Translations under genes and position numbers: made by a program | Notes under the pieces: model-generated | Databases searched by the model: none | The model's input: only the letters and a program-made list of their open reading frames with translations | What the model was told of the DNA's origin: nothing | Source: Desulfobacteraceae bacterium | GTDB lineage: Bacteria > Desulfobacterota > Desulfobacteria > Desulfobacterales > Desulfosalsimonadaceae | Direction of reading: 5' to 3' | Length of the DNA: 11,490 nt | Assembly: GCA_003551985.1 (NCBI GenBank) | Contig: PUOB01000207.1 | Location: 1 to 11,490 of the forward strand | Shown: positions 5,728 through 11,490 of the stretch, piece by piece | How the letters are laid out: every line of letters begins with the position of its first letter | Numbering within the stretch: the stretch's first letter is position 1

Positions 5728-8720
5728 ATCAAATCTCCAAATGGGCGCTTCCATGCGCCTCTCAAATCAGCCACTGCCGCTTCAAACAGTTCGACGCCGC
5801 GGTTGTCCGCAATCGAAAGGGTCCGTTTTTCCGTAACCGCACCGGCGCATGCAGCGGGCATCCCCGAAAACAGGGATTCAAAGGCGTCCTTGTTTTCAGG
5901 CGGGAGGGTAACGATAAACCGTCCCGCGCTCTCCGAGAAAAGCAGCACGTCGTTTCTTGGTTTTTGGCCGGCCGGCACCAAGGACAGGTCCAGGCGGATT
6001 CCCAAATCCCCGCCCACGGCGCAAAGGGCCAGGTGGACCCCGAGACCGCCCCGGTATATGCCGTGGACCGAATGCACAAGCCCACGGCGCACGGCAAGGC
6101 TGACAGCCCTGTAGAGGGGTGCGAGGGCCGCGGGATCGACCGTGGGAACGTTGCGGCCGGTATACCCGAAATGGTCGTAATATTCGGATGCGCCAAGTTC
6201 GTTTCGGGTTTCGCCCAGGATATAGACCAGGTCCCCCGGCGCCTTTACATCCATGGTGACGCAGCTGCGGATGTCGGAAACGACGCCGGTCACGGAAAAC
6301 TGAAGGGTTTCCAACGCGGAGACCTTGCGGTATTCCCCGTAGGGGCCGGGCAGGTGGCCGTCCATGTACATGGAATCCTTGCCGGAAAGCAGCGGAATTT
6401 CCCAGGCGTCGCACACGGCCGCAAGGGCCTTGCAGGACCTGACGAGCTGTGCGGCTTTGAACCGGCCGTCCGGATTTTTTTCAGGGTCGTACCGGATACC
6501 GGGCCAGCAGAAGTTGTCCACCCCGCCGATATGCTCGAAATCCCCGCCCACGGCCAAAAGCCGGCGCACGGCCTCGTCAATGGTGCAGGTGGTCATGTGG
6601 TAGGCGTCGATGGCCGAGTAAAAAGGGATCAGGGCCTGGGAAAACGCAAGACCTTTATTCGAAGACAAGACCGGCCGCAGGACCGCGCCGTCGCTGTTTA
6701 CATCGCGGTGCTTGCCCACAAGGGGCTTGATGACGCTCCCGCCCTGGACCTCGTGGTCGTACTGGCGCACGATCCATTCCTTGGCGCAGATGTTGGGCCG
6801 GGCCATCATGTCGCACAAAAGCCTTTCATAATCGGCGGGCTCGGATAGCACCGGCTCGAAAAGGCCCCGGGTTTCCGGGTCGGTCCACTCCGCCTCGAAC
6901 ACCCACTGGGGAAATCCCCGGGTGAGAAATTCCATGTTGACATAGGCGCATGTGTCACCGCCATAGGTGAGGTGCAGTTTGCCGGAATCTGTGTATTCCC
7001 CGATAACCGTGCTTTCAACGGCGTGCTTTCGGGAAAGCGCCAGAAAGTCCTTTTCATGGCCCGGGGCCACGGCCACGGTCATCCGCTCCTGGGACTCGGA
7101 GACCCAGATCTCCCATTGGTCCAGCCCTTCGTATTTGAGCGGCACCCGATCCAGCGCCACCCGGCAGCCGCCTGATAAGCGCGCGGTCTCCCCGACCGAA
7201 GACGAAAGTCCGCCGCCGCCGTTGTCGGTGATATATTGGATCAGGCCCGCATCCCTTGCCTCCAGCAGGAAATCGTGCATTTTTTTCTGGGTGTACGGGT
7301 CCCCGATCTGCACGTGTCCGGCGGGGGTATGCGCCGAAAAACTCTCCGACGAGGCGGTCACCCCGTGGATGCCGTCCTTGCCGACCCGCCCGCCGCACAT
7401 AAAAATCAAATCGCCCGACGTGGTGGTCTTCCGCTCGGCCGGTTCGCCGTTGACATGCGACGGCATGATGCCCAGGGCCGTAACAAAGACCACGCACTTG
7501 CCCATGTACCCGGGATGAAAGGTCACCTGGCCGAAAGGTGTGGGGACGCCGCTCTTGTTGCCGCCGTCGCGGACGCCTTCAATGACGCCGTCCAGGAGTC
7601 GGCGGGGATGGAGCCGGGGCTTGAGCTCCCCTGCATACCCTCTCTCCCCCGTGCAGAAGCCGTAGCTGCCCATCACCAGCCGGGATCCCTTGCCGGTACC
7701 TAAGGGGTCCCTGTACACGCCGACAATGCCGGTGATGGCGCCGCCGTAGGCCTCCATGTTGGACGGCGAGTTATGGGTTTCGCCGGTGATCACGTAATAA
7801 TGGCCGTCGTCAAAGCGGCCAACACCCGCATTGTCCCACAAAACGGACACCACCCAGTCCTTTTTCTCCCGGAGGGCCAGGGTCGGGGCCTGGATAAAGG
7901 TCTTGAACAGGTTGTCGATCTCCTCCACGCGGCCGGTCAAGCGGTCGCGATAGATGAACCGTCCCTGGAACGTATTGTGGTTGCAGTGGTCCGAACGGGC
8001 CTGGGAGATGTACTCGATTTCAACGTCCGTGGGATCGGACAGGCCCATTTGGCGGCGCTCCGCCACGACGGCCGGATCGCTGAAATAGGCCCGGATGACC
8101 GGGATGTCGTTTTCGTTCAGGGCAAGGCTGCGTTCGTGGCTGATTCTTTTGACGGTTTGGTCGGAATCGATGGGAATGGTGGTTACCGTGGGGACATGAT
8201 CCAGCATCACCCTGGGGATGATGGTGCCGACCCCGGTTTGGGGGTCCCAGTCGGCGGCGGAATAGACATCGACCTGCTGGATAATGTCGTTTGACAGCAA
8301 TTCCTCCGCGATCCGGCGTGCGTCCGCCTGCGTCATCGAACGGGCCCGGATGCAGTAGCGGCGGGACGTGTATACCCCCTCGCCCGGTGCAAACGCTTCG
8401 CCGGTGGCGTCCTCGATGGCCTCCACGGCGGTTTCCCCGGGATTGTCCTTGACCCCGGGGCGGTAACACACCCGGATGCACCAGTCAAAATCGATGTCCA
8501 GCGGCCGGTACCCGGAAATTTGGGTCACCGGGTTGGTGAACACCTCGTCCCGGATGTATTGGCGGTGTTCTTCCGGGAGTTCCTTGTCAATGGTCAGGAT
8601 GTGAACGCAGCGGACGGATTCGATGTCAATTCCCAGGTAGGCGGCCGCCTTTTTTTTGACATGGCCGCCTTCCGCATCCGGAAGCGTTGGTTTGAGCGCA
8701 ATTTCGAGTCGATGGGGCAT
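5724..8720 (-). CDS. purL: Phosphoribosylformylglycinamidine synthase PurL with fused PurS-like N-terminus (PurSL type)
   Basis: ATP-dependent FGAM synthase catalytic subunit (998 aa), cytosolic, partner of PurQ. The first about 155 residues look like two PurS-like repeats in tandem: one with LKPTLPDAEG (9-18) and FTNPVTQI (61-68), the other with RPGVKDNPGETA (87-98) and LLSNDIIQQV (141-150). Next comes the PurL linker region, with PTDVEIEYISQARSDHCNHN (230-249; family form Q-x-NSEHCRH). The AIRS-like ATP domains include TGETHNSPSNMEAYGG near residues 310-325 and, in the second half, LLSGKDSMYMDG. The family exists as small PurL plus separate PurS and PurQ, or as a fused protein of about 1300 aa; this is the intermediate form with a separate glutaminase. 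No separate purS gene is seen nearby. The start ATG is immediately preceded by heptamer repeats and lacks an obvious Shine-Dalgarno. The gene overlaps purQ by 4 bp. Confidence 0.95.
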   Translation of the reverse strand: MPHRLEIALKPTLPDAEGGHVKKKAAAYLGIDIESVRCVHILTIDKELPEEHRQYIRDEVFTNPVTQISGYRPLDIDFDWCIRVCYRPGVKDNPGETAVEAIEDATGEAFAPGEGVYTSRRYCIRARSMTQADARRIAEELLSNDIIQQVDVYSAADWDPQTGVGTIIPRVMLDHVPTVTTIPIDSDQTVKRISHERSLALNENDIPVIRAYFSDPAVVAERRQMGLSDPTDVEIEYISQARSDHCNHNTFQGRFIYRDRLTGRVEEIDNLFKTFIQAPTLALREKKDWVVSVLWDNAGVGRFDDGHYYVITGETHNSPSNMEAYGGAITGIVGVYRDPLGTGKGSRLVMGSYGFCTGERGYAGELKPRLHPRRLLDGVIEGVRDGGNKSGVPTPFGQVTFHPGYMGKCVVFVTALGIMPSHVNGEPAERKTTTSGDLIFMCGGRVGKDGIHGVTASSESFSAHTPAGHVQIGDPYTQKKMHDFLLEARDAGLIQYITDNGGGGLSSSVGETARLSGGCRVALDRVPLKYEGLDQWEIWVSESQERMTVAVAPGHEKDFLALSRKHAVESTVIGEYTDSGKLHLTYGGDTCAYVNMEFLTRGFPQWVFEAEWTDPETRGLFEPVLSEPADYERLLCDMMARPNICAKEWIVRQYDHEVQGGSVIKPLVGKHRDVNSDGAVLRPVLSSNKGLAFSQALIPFYSAIDAYHMTTCTIDEAVRRLLAVGGDFEHIGGVDNFCWPGIRYDPEKNPDGRFKAAQLVRSCKALAAVCDAWEIPLLSGKDSMYMDGHLPGPYGEYRKVSALETLQFSVTGVVSDIRSCVTMDVKAPGDLVYILGETRNELGASEYYDHFGYTGRNVPTVDPAALAPLYRAVSLAVRRGLVHSVHGIYRGGLGVHLALCAVGGDLGIRLDLSLVPAGQKPRNDVLLFSESAGRFIVTLPPENKDAFESLFSGMPAACAGAVTEKRTLSIADNRGVELFEAAVADLRGAWKRPFGDLI
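5735..5738 (-). promoter_or_regulatory. Ribosome binding site deciding the purQ start
   Basis: On the minus strand GGAG is followed by seven bases and then ATG at 5727. It lies within the last codons of purL. It supports the ATGA-coupled start over the in-frame ATG 27 bases farther upstream, which has no comparable motif. Confidence 0.6.
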
Positions 8721-8765
8721 GGATTGTCGGTTGTAGGTTGTAGGTTGTCGGTTGTCGGTTATAGG
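8721..8765. repeat. Heptanucleotide tandem repeat abutting the purL start codon
   Basis: About six consecutive 7-bp units on the plus strand: GGATTGT, CGGTTGT, AGGTTGT, AGGTTGT, CGGTTGT, CGGTTAT. Read along purL the unit is ACAACC(T/G). The array ends exactly at the purL ATG and occupies the place where a ribosome binding site would be expected. The same heptamer family recurs before dxr at 11075-11102. Confidence 0.8.
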
Positions 8766-8781
8766 ATGTGCCGACGAAGGA

Positions 8782-8819
8782 GGCGCATCAATGACCGGCG
8801 CATCAATGACCGGCGCATC
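8782..8819. repeat. 15-bp direct tandem repeat between rseP and purL
   Basis: GGCGCATCAATGACC occurs at 8782-8796 and again at 8797-8811, followed by a third partial copy (GGCGCATC, 8812-8819) that ends one base before the rseP stop codon. It looks like a local tandem duplication. The plus strand also carries AAGGAGG at 8777-8783 just before it. Confidence 0.8.
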
Positions 8820-9893
8820 CTAGGAGTTGCCCCCGGTTATAATCCGCATGATATCATTGTAAAAAACAAAAATGATAAGCGTGAGCAGCACAAACAACCC
8901 GATCTGCTGGGCCACCTCGCGGGTCCTCAGGGAAACGGGGCTTCCCTTCACCGCCTCGATCCCGAAAAACAACAGGTGCCCCCCATCCAGAACCGGTACC
9001 GGAAGGAGGTTGAGTATCCCTAAATTGATGCTTACCAGTGCGATAAAGCCAAGCAGGTTGATAATCCCGTGTTCGACCTGCTCACCCGCCATCTGGGCGA
9101 TCATGATCGGGCCGCCCAGGTTGTCGGCGGAGACGGTGCCGGTAATCATTTTGCCCACGGCGACGATGGTCAGCTCAACGATCATGTAGGTCCGTTTAAA
9201 GCTCTCCCCAAGCGCTTCAAGGGGGCCCAGGCGGATGGTATCCGTTGTTCCGGCCGCGGTAATGCCGATGATATAACGGTCCTGGACCTCGCCGAATATA
9301 TCTTCCATGGGCTCGGCTGTCGGCCTCACGGTTGCCTCGACGGTTCGGCCGTCGCGCTCCAGGACGAACCGGACCGGTTCACCGCCGCTTTGAGCAACGA
9401 TCCCCGCCATCTCCGACCAATCTTCAACGGCTTTGCCGTCCACGGAGACCACCCGGTCCCCGGCCTGGACACCGGCTTCATAGGCCGGGGAATTCGTCCG
9501 CACCTCGCCGATTTCAGGCTTCAAAAACATAAGCCCGGCAATGGCGAACAACCCGAAAAATATCACCACCGCAAGCAGGAAGTTAAACACCGGCCCGGCC
9601 GCAACGATAATCATGCGCCGGGAAACCGGTTTATGGGTAAAAGAAGCGGACCTGTCCGCCTCGCTCAGGGGGGCATCCGGCTGTTCCCCCACCATCTTCA
9701 CGTATCCGCCCAGGGGAAAGGCGGCAATACGGTATTCCGTCCGGCCCCGCTTCCATTTTACAAGGGCGGGGCCGAACCCCAGCGAGAACTTCTCGACGCC
9801 GACGCCGAAAGCTCTTGCCATGATGAAATGTCCCAGCTCATGGAAAAAAATGAGTACACCCAGGACAATGATAAGACCGATGATTGAAGTCAT
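8820..9893 (-). CDS. rseP: RseP-type site-2 intramembrane zinc metalloprotease
   Basis: M50-family site-2 protease (357 aa) of the inner membrane. In well-studied bacteria this family cleaves anti-sigma factors such as RseA, or remnant signal peptides. The zinc motif HELGH is at residues 18-22 in the first membrane segment, followed by FSLGFGP (36-42). The third zinc ligand is D303 in NLLPVPVLDGGH near the C-terminus. Between them is one PDZ domain (about 125-200, with SPAYEAGVQAGDRVVSVDG), unlike the two of E. coli RseP, which explains the shorter length. Its ATG overlaps the dxr stop as ATGA; GGAGG lies 12 bases upstream within dxr. The order cdsA-dxr-rseP is a common envelope/isoprenoid cluster in Proteobacteria. 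The cognate anti-sigma factor is not in the window. Confidence 0.95.
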   Translation of the reverse strand: MTSIIGLIIVLGVLIFFHELGHFIMARAFGVGVEKFSLGFGPALVKWKRGRTEYRIAAFPLGGYVKMVGEQPDAPLSEADRSASFTHKPVSRRMIIVAAGPVFNFLLAVVIFFGLFAIAGLMFLKPEIGEVRTNSPAYEAGVQAGDRVVSVDGKAVEDWSEMAGIVAQSGGEPVRFVLERDGRTVEATVRPTAEPMEDIFGEVQDRYIIGITAAGTTDTIRLGPLEALGESFKRTYMIVELTIVAVGKMITGTVSADNLGGPIMIAQMAGEQVEHGIINLLGFIALVSINLGILNLLPVPVLDGGHLLFFGIEAVKGSPVSLRTREVAQQIGLFVLLTLIIFVFYNDIMRIITGGNS

Positions 9894-11065
9894 ACCGTAA
9901 TGCTACCTCCAGGATTGGCAATAAGGGTTTGAGCGGCTTCCCGCGCCCACCCGTCCGCATTCATGATATCCGGCATTTCAGGCGCCATAACGGGTTCGTG
10001 CCGATCCATGGCCTCCTCTATCAATGATGCGATCCGGTTAAATCCGATTTTCCGATCCAGAAAGGCGGATACGGCGATTTCGTTTGCCGCGTTCAGCACC
10101 GCCGGCATGGTGCCGCCGATGGCGCAGGCCTTGTAGGCAAGCGCCAGGCACGCAAATTTTTCCATGTCCGGGGACTGGAAGCGCAACTCCCCGATGGCCG
10201 CGAAATCGGGCGGGGAAACACCGATCGGCAGCCGCTCGGGATATGACAGTGCATGGGCGATCGCGCCCTTCATGTCGGGAAGGCCCATCTGGGCGATAAC
10301 GGACCCGTCGCAAAATGCCGCCATGGAATGGACAATGCTCTGCGGATGGACAAGCACCTCTATGGATTCATGCGATATGCCGAACAGGTGCATCGCTTCG
10401 ATCACCTCGAGGCCCTTGTTCATCATGGTTGCCGAATCGATCGTAATCTTGCTCCCCATTTGCCAGGTGGGGTGCGCCAAGGCATCTTCCACGGCAATGG
10501 AATCAAAATCGGATGCATCGCGGTTCAAAAACGGCCCGCCGGATGCGGTCAGAAAAATCTTTTCCAAATCCACGCGCCGGTTGCCGGCAATACACTGGAA
10601 AATGGCGCTGTGCTCGCTGTCCACCGGCAGGATCCGGACATTGTTCGCCGCTGCGGCCGCCATGAAAAGCGCCCCCGCCATAACCAGGGCCTCCTTGTTT
10701 GCAAGGGCAATGTCCTTTTTGGCATTGATGGCGGCGAGTGTTGGCGGCAGACCCGCTCCGCCCACCATTGCCGAAACCACCATGCCGACATCCGGGTACG
10801 TGGCCGCGGCGATATACCCTTCCGGCCCGTAAACGATTTCCGTTTGGCAATGGCCGGGCAGTTTTCCCTTAATCGCGGCAGCCCCGTTTTCATCGAAAAC
10901 CGCGGCAATATCAGGCGAAAAACGAACGATTTGCCGAGCCAGCAGGTCCAGGTTGTCTTTACCGGTCAATGCGCACACCGAAAACCGGTCCGGGAATTGA
11001 TCGACAATCGACAGCGTGTTTTGCCCGATGGAGCCTGTAGCGCCGAGTATGGCGAGTTGAGTCAT
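9890..11065 (-). CDS. dxr: 1-deoxy-D-xylulose 5-phosphate reductoisomerase
   Basis: Second enzyme of the MEP isoprenoid pathway (391 aa, family-typical): NADPH-dependent conversion of DXP to MEP. The Rossmann motif GATGSIG is at residues 8-14. Metal-binding acids are D149 and E151 in PVDSEHS and E220 in MMNKGLE. Other hallmark stretches are ALANKEALVMAG (120-131), LTASGGPF (172-179), HPTWQMGSKITIDSATM (198-214) and VHPQSIVHSM (239-248). The start is placed at the ATG at 11065, because the Rossmann fold begins at once; a longer open frame reaching 11161 would translate heptamer and palindromic repeats and is rejected. No convincing Shine-Dalgarno is seen before this ATG. The gene overlaps rseP by 4 bp. 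It supplies the isoprenoid precursors from which polyprenyl phosphates, including those used by the plus-strand cluster, would be made. Confidence 0.97.
   Translation of the reverse strand: MTQLAILGATGSIGQNTLSIVDQFPDRFSVCALTGKDNLDLLARQIVRFSPDIAAVFDENGAAAIKGKLPGHCQTEIVYGPEGYIAAATYPDVGMVVSAMVGGAGLPPTLAAINAKKDIALANKEALVMAGALFMAAAAANNVRILPVDSEHSAIFQCIAGNRRVDLEKIFLTASGGPFLNRDASDFDSIAVEDALAHPTWQMGSKITIDSATMMNKGLEVIEAMHLFGISHESIEVLVHPQSIVHSMAAFCDGSVIAQMGLPDMKGAIAHALSYPERLPIGVSPPDFAAIGELRFQSPDMEKFACLALAYKACAIGGTMPAVLNAANEIAVSAFLDRKIGFNRIASLIEEAMDRHEPVMAPEMPDIMNADGWAREAAQTLIANPGGSITV
9906..9910 (-). promoter_or_regulatory. Ribosome binding site for rseP
   Basis: GGAGG on the minus strand lies inside the last codons of dxr, 12 bases before the rseP ATG at 9893. 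The spacing is long for a Shine-Dalgarno; with the ATGA overlap it suggests coupling of rseP translation to dxr. Confidence 0.4.
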
Positions 11066-11074
11066 TGGTGGTAG

Positions 11075-11102
11075 TAAGTTGTAAGTTGTAGGTTGTAAGT
11101 AA
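11075..11102. repeat. Heptanucleotide tandem repeat upstream of dxr
   Basis: About four 7-bp units on the plus strand: TAAGTTG, TAAGTTG, TAGGTTG, TAAGTAA. They begin nine bases before the dxr start codon. Two of the units differ from those before purL by a single base, so both arrays belong to one repeat family. Confidence 0.75.
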
Positions 11103-11124
11103 GGGCAGAAAAACCTGTCAACCC

Positions 11125-11199
11125 GTAGGGGCGAATAATCATTCGCCCGCAAACCTTGCACACCGTATCCTGTAGGGGCGAATAATCATTCGCCCGCAA
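11125..11199. repeat. Two identical 28-bp palindromic repeats (REP-like)
   Basis: Identical 28-bp copies lie at 11125-11152 and 11172-11199, separated by a 19-bp unrelated spacer. Each contains a perfect stem, GGGCGAAT / ATTCGCCC, around a four-base AATC loop, and both are in the same orientation. The form resembles intergenic REP/BIME-type elements. The spacer shows no inverted repeat. Confidence 0.8.
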
Positions 11200-11203
11200 C
11201 GTT
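11198..11203. other. Left copy of candidate target-site duplication AACGTT
   Basis: AACGTT sits directly against the left terminal inverted repeat of the MITE-like element and is repeated at 11357-11362 directly against the right end. The hexamer is itself palindromic, so chance is not excluded. Confidence 0.55.
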
Positions 11204-11356
11204 GATAGTCTCGTAAAAAGTCGGTTTCCGACGGCTTTGTAAAAAGGCCAAGATCAAGGCTTGCGCGATTTTCGAAGAATTGAGCGTACTTAAGTGTACG
11301 TGATATTCTTCGGAAATCGCGCATAACGCAGATATTGGACTTTTTACGAAGCCGTC
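11204..11356. mobile_element. MITE-like non-coding inverted-repeat element
   Basis: A 153-bp element with terminal inverted repeats of 19 bp (11204-11222 and 11338-11356) matching at 15 positions, the four differences all being transitions; the inner 12 bases (TCGTAAAAAGTC) are perfect. A second terminus-like copy lies at 11230-11249 and pairs even better with the right end (18 of 20). The centre is a strong hairpin: 11262-11280 against 11305-11323, 18 of 19 matching, with an inner palindrome around ACTTAAGT (11288-11295). There is also a small GTCGG-TTT-CCGAC hairpin at 11220-11232. It encodes no recognisable protein, so any transposition would need a transposase in trans. The flanking AACGTT copies support insertion. 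It lies just after cdsA and could instead act on the mRNA as a stabilising stem. Confidence 0.7.
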
Positions 11357-11362
11357 AACGTT
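11357..11362. other. Right copy of candidate target-site duplication AACGTT
   Basis: The second AACGTT touches the right terminal inverted repeat. Its last two bases (11361-11362) are the final two bases of the cdsA TAA stop codon read on the minus strand. Removing the element with one copy would leave the cdsA stop codon unchanged. Confidence 0.55.
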
Positions 11363-11490
11363 AGAATATATACATTTTAAAGATATAGGCAACGGGAGCG
11401 GCGAAAATCAGGGCGTCGATCCGGTCCAGGATCCCGCCGTGGCCCGGCAGGATGCTGCCTGAATCCTTTATTTGCGATGTCCGCTTCAGC
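11361..11490 (-). CDS. cdsA: Phosphatidate cytidylyltransferase, C-terminal fragment (cut by window edge)
   Basis: The last 42 codons of a gene that continues beyond the window edge. The visible peptide opens with [19 protein letters not shown] and then [10 protein letters not shown], which fits the CDP-alcohol cytidylyltransferase signature (K-R-x4-K-D ... P-x-H-G-G-x-x-D-R-x-D). It ends in a hydrophobic segment typical of the last membrane helix. The enzyme makes CDP-diacylglycerol from phosphatidate and CTP at the inner membrane. The reading frame is open to the window edge, and the TAA stop is at 11363-11361. It lies upstream of dxr on the same strand, the usual uppS-cdsA-dxr-rseP neighbourhood, but is separated from dxr here by 295 bp of repeats. 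Confidence 0.93.
   Translation of the reverse strand, partial: LKRTSQIKDSGSILPGHGGILDRIDALIFAAPVAYIFKMYIF

Noticed and set aside
5728..5754. Upstream purQ start giving nine more residues
   Set aside because: The added residues are not PurQ-like, whereas the ATG at 5727 has a ribosome binding site and the ATGA overlap with purL.
5964..6848. 294-codon plus-strand open frame
   Set aside because: It lies wholly antisense to purL, whose protein is clearly conserved; long antisense frames are expected in G+C-rich coding DNA.
8756..8763. A -10-like TATAAC on the minus strand before purL
   Set aside because: It lies at the edge of the heptamer array, and no -35-like hexamer sits at a normal distance, so no promoter is claimed.
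11066..11161. A 32-residue N-terminal extension of Dxr in the same open frame
   Set aside because: It would translate the heptamer array and part of the palindromic repeat, and the DXR Rossmann motif starts normally from the ATG at 11065.
11125..11199. CRISPR-like repeat-spacer-repeat
   Set aside because: Only two copies, a fully palindromic repeat core, a 19-bp spacer that is too short, and no cas genes in the window.
11262..11323. Rho-independent terminator after cdsA
   Set aside because: The hairpin is strong but is not followed directly by a U-run on the minus strand, and it fits better as the core of the inverted-repeat element; attenuation remains possible.
11139..11392. Minus-strand open frames of 61 and 68 codons
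   Set aside because: They run through the inverted-repeat element and repeats, show no protein-like pattern, and one overlaps the true cdsA end in another frame.

Overview
The window looks like chromosomal DNA of a Gram-negative, deltaproteobacterial (Desulfobacterota-like) organism. This rests on G+C-rich coding DNA, a PurL with a built-in PurS-like N-terminus beside a separate PurQ, the cdsA-dxr-rseP order, and small palindromic intergenic repeats. The taxonomy is an inference from gene content, not from a marker gene. Two gene blocks face each other and meet near 4.9 kb; no rRNA, tRNA or CRISPR array was seen.

Left block (5-4887, + strand) is a tightly packed five-gene cluster: a UbiA-superfamily decaprenyl-phosphate phosphoribosyltransferase-like enzyme, a GtrA-family small membrane protein, a DprE1-like FAD oxidase, a DprE2-like short-chain reductase, and a GT-C (PMT/ArnT-like) membrane glycosyltransferase. 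The last three genes are joined by ATGA stop/start overlaps. Together these match the mycobacterial route PRPP + polyprenyl phosphate -> polyprenyl-phospho-ribose-5-P -> polyprenyl-phospho-ribose -> (DprE1/DprE2 epimerisation) -> polyprenyl-phospho-arabinose, followed by flipping across the membrane and transfer to an unknown acceptor. The order gtrA-dprE1-dprE2 equals Rv3789-Rv3790-Rv3791 of Mycobacterium tuberculosis. The cluster is the most interesting content: a probable lipid-linked D-arabinose donor pathway outside Actinobacteria with its own dedicated transferase. The 5-phosphatase step is not visible and may lie upstream of base 1.

Right block (11490-4906, - strand) is housekeeping: the 3' end of cdsA, then dxr and rseP (4-bp overlap), then purL and purQ (4-bp overlap). 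CdsA makes CDP-diacylglycerol, Dxr makes MEP for isoprenoids, RseP is a site-2 intramembrane protease, and PurL/PurQ make FGAM in purine synthesis.

Non-coding content is concentrated in two gaps. The 99-bp rseP/purL gap holds heptanucleotide tandem repeats touching the purL start codon and a 15-bp tandem duplication. The 295-bp cdsA/dxr gap holds a second set of the same heptamer family before dxr, two identical 28-bp palindromic repeats, and a 153-bp MITE-like element with 19-bp terminal inverted repeats and a 6-bp AACGTT flanking duplication that overlaps the cdsA stop codon.
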